Position numbers and translations under genes: made by a program. Below are positions 33,479 through 35,289 of a stretch of 35,289 nt of DNA, one piece after another. The notes beneath the pieces are model-generated. The model saw only the letters and a program-made list of their open reading frames with translations. It was not told the DNA's origin and ran no database searches. The DNA is from a virus: positions 1 through 35,289 of the IMG/VR virus record IMGVR_UViG_3300027976_000109; one strand, given 5' to 3'. The stretch's first letter is position 1, and every line of letters starts with the position of its first letter.

Positions 33479-33724
33479 TTAATTTAGTAATTCTTTAAAA
33501 ATCAATGTTAATCCAAAACTTAAAGACACTAATGTAAAAAATATTAATACTAATCTAAATGGTCTTAATGAATTTTCAAAAAGTAATTTTTGTTCCATTC
33601 TTTCAATTTCTGTTTCTAATTCTCGTGATCTTTTTACATAAGTTTCTTTAGGTTCTCTAAAATGTAATGTTTCACGTTGTTCTATCAAATCTGCTAATTT
33701 GCATTTAATTTTTCTAATGCTCAT
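33479..33724 (-). CDS. Coiled-coil plus single-pass membrane protein, 81 aa
   Basis: ATG at 33724. Residues about 1-50 are a charged coiled-coil-like helix (KCKLADLIEQRETLH, RSRELETEIERMEQKLLF); residues about 56-78 (FRLVLIFFTLVSLSFGLTLI) are a membrane helix. The layout, coil then anchor, resembles small phage membrane proteins such as spanin-like or Rz-type, but no signal or partner is seen. Function unknown. Confidence 0.55.
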   Translation of the reverse strand: MSIRKIKCKLADLIEQRETLHFREPKETYVKRSRELETEIERMEQKLLFENSLRPFRLVLIFFTLVSLSFGLTLIFKELLN

Positions 33725-33792
33725 AATTTTTGTTTTTAAGTTAGTAATTAATATTTAATTTTGATTTTTATTTTCATAATTTATATTTTATT

Positions 33793-35025
33793 TTAAAAGC
33801 ATGTGTTAAAAAATGATTTTAAATAAAGAGTTTGTTTAGTAGATAATGTTTTATTTTTATTAGTATTATAAAATATCATCCATTCAGATACTACTTTATT
33901 TACTTTCCAGCATTTAAAATAGTTAATTATAGTCAATTCAAAAGATTCTATTGCTAAATCAGTTACTCCTACTGTAGTATCATCAGATTTTTCTAACCAA
34001 GTAAATAGTCTATTTCTAAACTTTTTAACTCCATTATAAGCTAAATCTTGCCATTTACCACCTTCAAAATAGTGATTAATAAACATTAAATTAATTTTAA
34101 GCAATTGAGGATCATAATTTTCAGGGCTAATAACATTGTTTTTACTCTTACTCATTTTTTCTCCATTTATTCCTAATATCATGCCTTGATGAACAACTTT
34201 TAAAAAAGGTTCATTAAAATCTATGTATCCTATGTCAAATAGAAATTTACATATAAATCTGGCATAAATTAAATGTTTAGTAGTATGTTCTATCCCTCCT
34301 ACATATAAATCAACAGGTCTTGATTTATCATATTCTATTGTATAAAAAGAACTATCTACAAAAGTATCTAAGGTATCTTCTTCTCCTTCAACAGGAATAG
34401 GACACCCCCATTTTCTTTGTCTACTTACACACCAATCTTGTAAATTATTTAACCAATTAATTTGTATTTGTTTAGAACTAGAAGGATAGTCTACTAATTC
34501 TAAATCTTTAATTAATCTTTCTTTATAGTCAGTAATCTTAAAAAACCATTGATTTAATTCTTTTTCAATAACTTTATTTCCACACCTTTCACATTTATCA
34601 TGTTCAACTTGTTCATTTGCTAAAGTAGTTTCACAAGAATTACAATAAAATTGTTTTCTAATTGCTTTATATGCTAATCCATGTTCTAACAATTTATTAA
34701 ATAGCCACTGAGTTCTTAATTGATATTCTAAAGAATGAGTAGATAATTTATTAATCCAACTTGTATTCATTATTTCCATTTGATTTTCAAAAGATATAAT
34801 ATTTAATTCAGTTGTTTCTAAACAAGATTTACCTATTTTTTTAGCATAATTTTCAGTAGGAAGTCCAAAACTATCATACCCAAATGGTTGAAATACAGAA
34901 TATCCTAAATGTTTTTGTAATTTACAATAAGAATCTACAATACTATAATTATAGTAATGACCTATATGTAATTTTTCACCACTAGGATATGGAAACATTA
35001 CTGTTATGTATTTATTGGGTGTCAT
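33793..35025 (-). CDS. Minimal leucyl-tRNA synthetase lacking the CP1 editing domain
   Basis: A 410-aa class I synthetase of the LeuRS type; bacterial LeuRS is about 860 aa. The Rossmann core is intact: HIGH at 20-23, GYDSFGLPTENYA (49-61), a zinc-finger-type CNSC...CERC (128-148) with LNQWFFKI, DWCVSRQRKWGCPIP (197-211), VDSSFYT, VGGIEHTTKHLIYARF, and KMSKS at 290-294. Between NWL (about 190-192) and NNLQDWCVSRQ, where LeuRS normally inserts the roughly 180-residue CP1 editing domain, nothing is inserted. The leucine-specific insert before KMSKS and most of the C-terminal tRNA-binding region are also missing. It may charge Leu without proofreading, or act on a special substrate. Confidence 0.88.
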   Translation of the reverse strand: MTPNKYITVMFPYPSGEKLHIGHYYNYSIVDSYCKLQKHLGYSVFQPFGYDSFGLPTENYAKKIGKSCLETTELNIISFENQMEIMNTSWINKLSTHSLEYQLRTQWLFNKLLEHGLAYKAIRKQFYCNSCETTLANEQVEHDKCERCGNKVIEKELNQWFFKITDYKERLIKDLELVDYPSSSKQIQINWLNNLQDWCVSRQRKWGCPIPVEGEEDTLDTFVDSSFYTIEYDKSRPVDLYVGGIEHTTKHLIYARFICKFLFDIGYIDFNEPFLKVVHQGMILGINGEKMSKSKNNVISPENYDPQLLKINLMFINHYFEGGKWQDLAYNGVKKFRNRLFTWLEKSDDTTVGVTDLAIESFELTIINYFKCWKVNKVVSEWMIFYNTNKNKTLSTKQTLYLKSFFNTCF

Positions 35026-35027
35026 AA

Positions 35028-35282
35028 TTATTTAATTAAATCAAGTGAGTAAGCATTTAAAATTGAATCCTTGTCTATTGTAATTGTATCTATTGGAATT
35101 TCGATAAATTCTCCATTCCACTTAGTTTTAGCATTTTCACTAATCACTCTAGCTTGTTCTATACAATGAAGTTTAGCAAATTCTATAAAAGTTTTACAAA
35201 TATCTTCGTCAGAGTCTGTCCAAAGTGTACCTAAGGCTTCATCTTTTTGTTTTAAAAATTCTTCTGCTGTTATTGTTTTCAT
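35028..35282 (-). CDS. Unknown protein, 84 aa
   Basis: ATG at 35282; its stop is 2 nt before the LeuRS ATG, so the two are co-expressed. An N-terminal helix (TAEEFLKQKDEALG), Cys-containing middle (DEDICKTFIEFAKLHCIEQA) and a beta tail. No known domain. The block continues upstream beyond the window. Confidence 0.55.
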   Translation of the reverse strand: MKTITAEEFLKQKDEALGTLWTDSDEDICKTFIEFAKLHCIEQARVISENAKTKWNGEFIEIPIDTITIDKDSILNAYSLDLIK

Positions 35283-35289
35283 AATGAGT

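Noticed and set aside
17583-33487. Scattered plus-strand frames (17583-17810, 18729-18911, 19952-20188, 22046-22309, 25797-26009, 26612-26869, 29676-29933, 33248-33487)
   Set aside because: Each is antisense to a better-supported minus-strand gene and shows no plausible protein features.
1-35289. Alternative genetic code (TAG or TGA recoded, as in some crAss-like phages)
   Set aside because: The first gene ends at TAG exactly where the next gene starts, and TGA ends genes in ATGA overlaps, so standard stops are in use.
1-35289. tRNA genes, CRISPR arrays and insertion sequences
   Set aside because: No cloverleaf-like tracts were seen in the intergenic spaces, which are nearly all below 80 nt, nor any regular spaced repeats or transposase motifs.

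Overview
The window reads as part of the genome of a large, very AT-rich tailed phage infecting a Bacteroidota host, probably crAss-like (Crassvirales) or a related group. Four things point there. Start codons are preceded by A/T-rich leaders with no Shine-Dalgarno. Genes are packed with ATGA/TAATG overlaps and almost no spacers. The replication set (CHC2/Toprim primase, Sak4-like ATPase, DnaB-like helicase, small family B polymerase, UDG-like protein, SF2 helicase) matches such phages. Many small unknown genes look like known Bacteroidota-phage families. Ordinary stop codons (TAA, TGA, TAG) all appear to terminate, so no recoding is evident. No tRNA, rRNA, CRISPR, integrase or IS element was seen.

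Layout. Bases 1-6719 (+ strand) carry two overlapping giant genes of the 'large polyvalent protein' type, probably virion cargo. The first runs off the left edge and has an HExxGH metallopeptidase-like motif. The rest (6764-35282) is almost all minus strand and convergent with them. A directional intrinsic terminator (6738-6759) marks the boundary. The minus strand is cut into blocks by six further terminator-like hairpins, each only about 11-22 nt upstream of the next start codon. Read in the direction of transcription, the blocks are:
(a) 35282 to 32310: a drastically shortened leucyl-tRNA synthetase and small genes including a YopX-like protein.
(b) 32239 to 26248: HNH nuclease, SF2 helicase, and a MoxR-type AAA+ ATPase with a VWA-domain partner.
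(c) 26179 to 24478: a nucleotidyltransferase-fold protein, two small proteins and a stand-alone AEP-like primase.
(d) 24426 to 18527: UDG-like protein with a replaced catalytic Asp, winged-helix-like protein, DnaB-like helicase, Sak4-like ATPase and SSB-like protein, interrupted by one lone + strand gene (23107-23418).
(e) 18472 to 11810: primase, GIY-YIG nuclease, and a second MoxR ATPase plus VWA/metallopeptidase pair followed by three unknown genes.
(f) 11736 to 8733: family B DNA polymerase and a DUF932-like protein.
(g) 8688 to 6764: small genes ending with a MazG-like pyrophosphohydrolase and a 54-aa protein.

Blocks d-f would supply the fork: primase, helicase, SSB, recombinase-like ATPase and polymerase. 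The two MoxR-VWA pairs probably remodel or activate unknown targets. The most unusual items are the editing-domain-less LeuRS, the UDG homologue with His at the catalytic Asp position, the two separate MoxR-VWA modules, the hairpin-bounded NTase/AEP block alongside a conventional primase, and a 26-bp exact repeat shared by two genes 24 kb apart.
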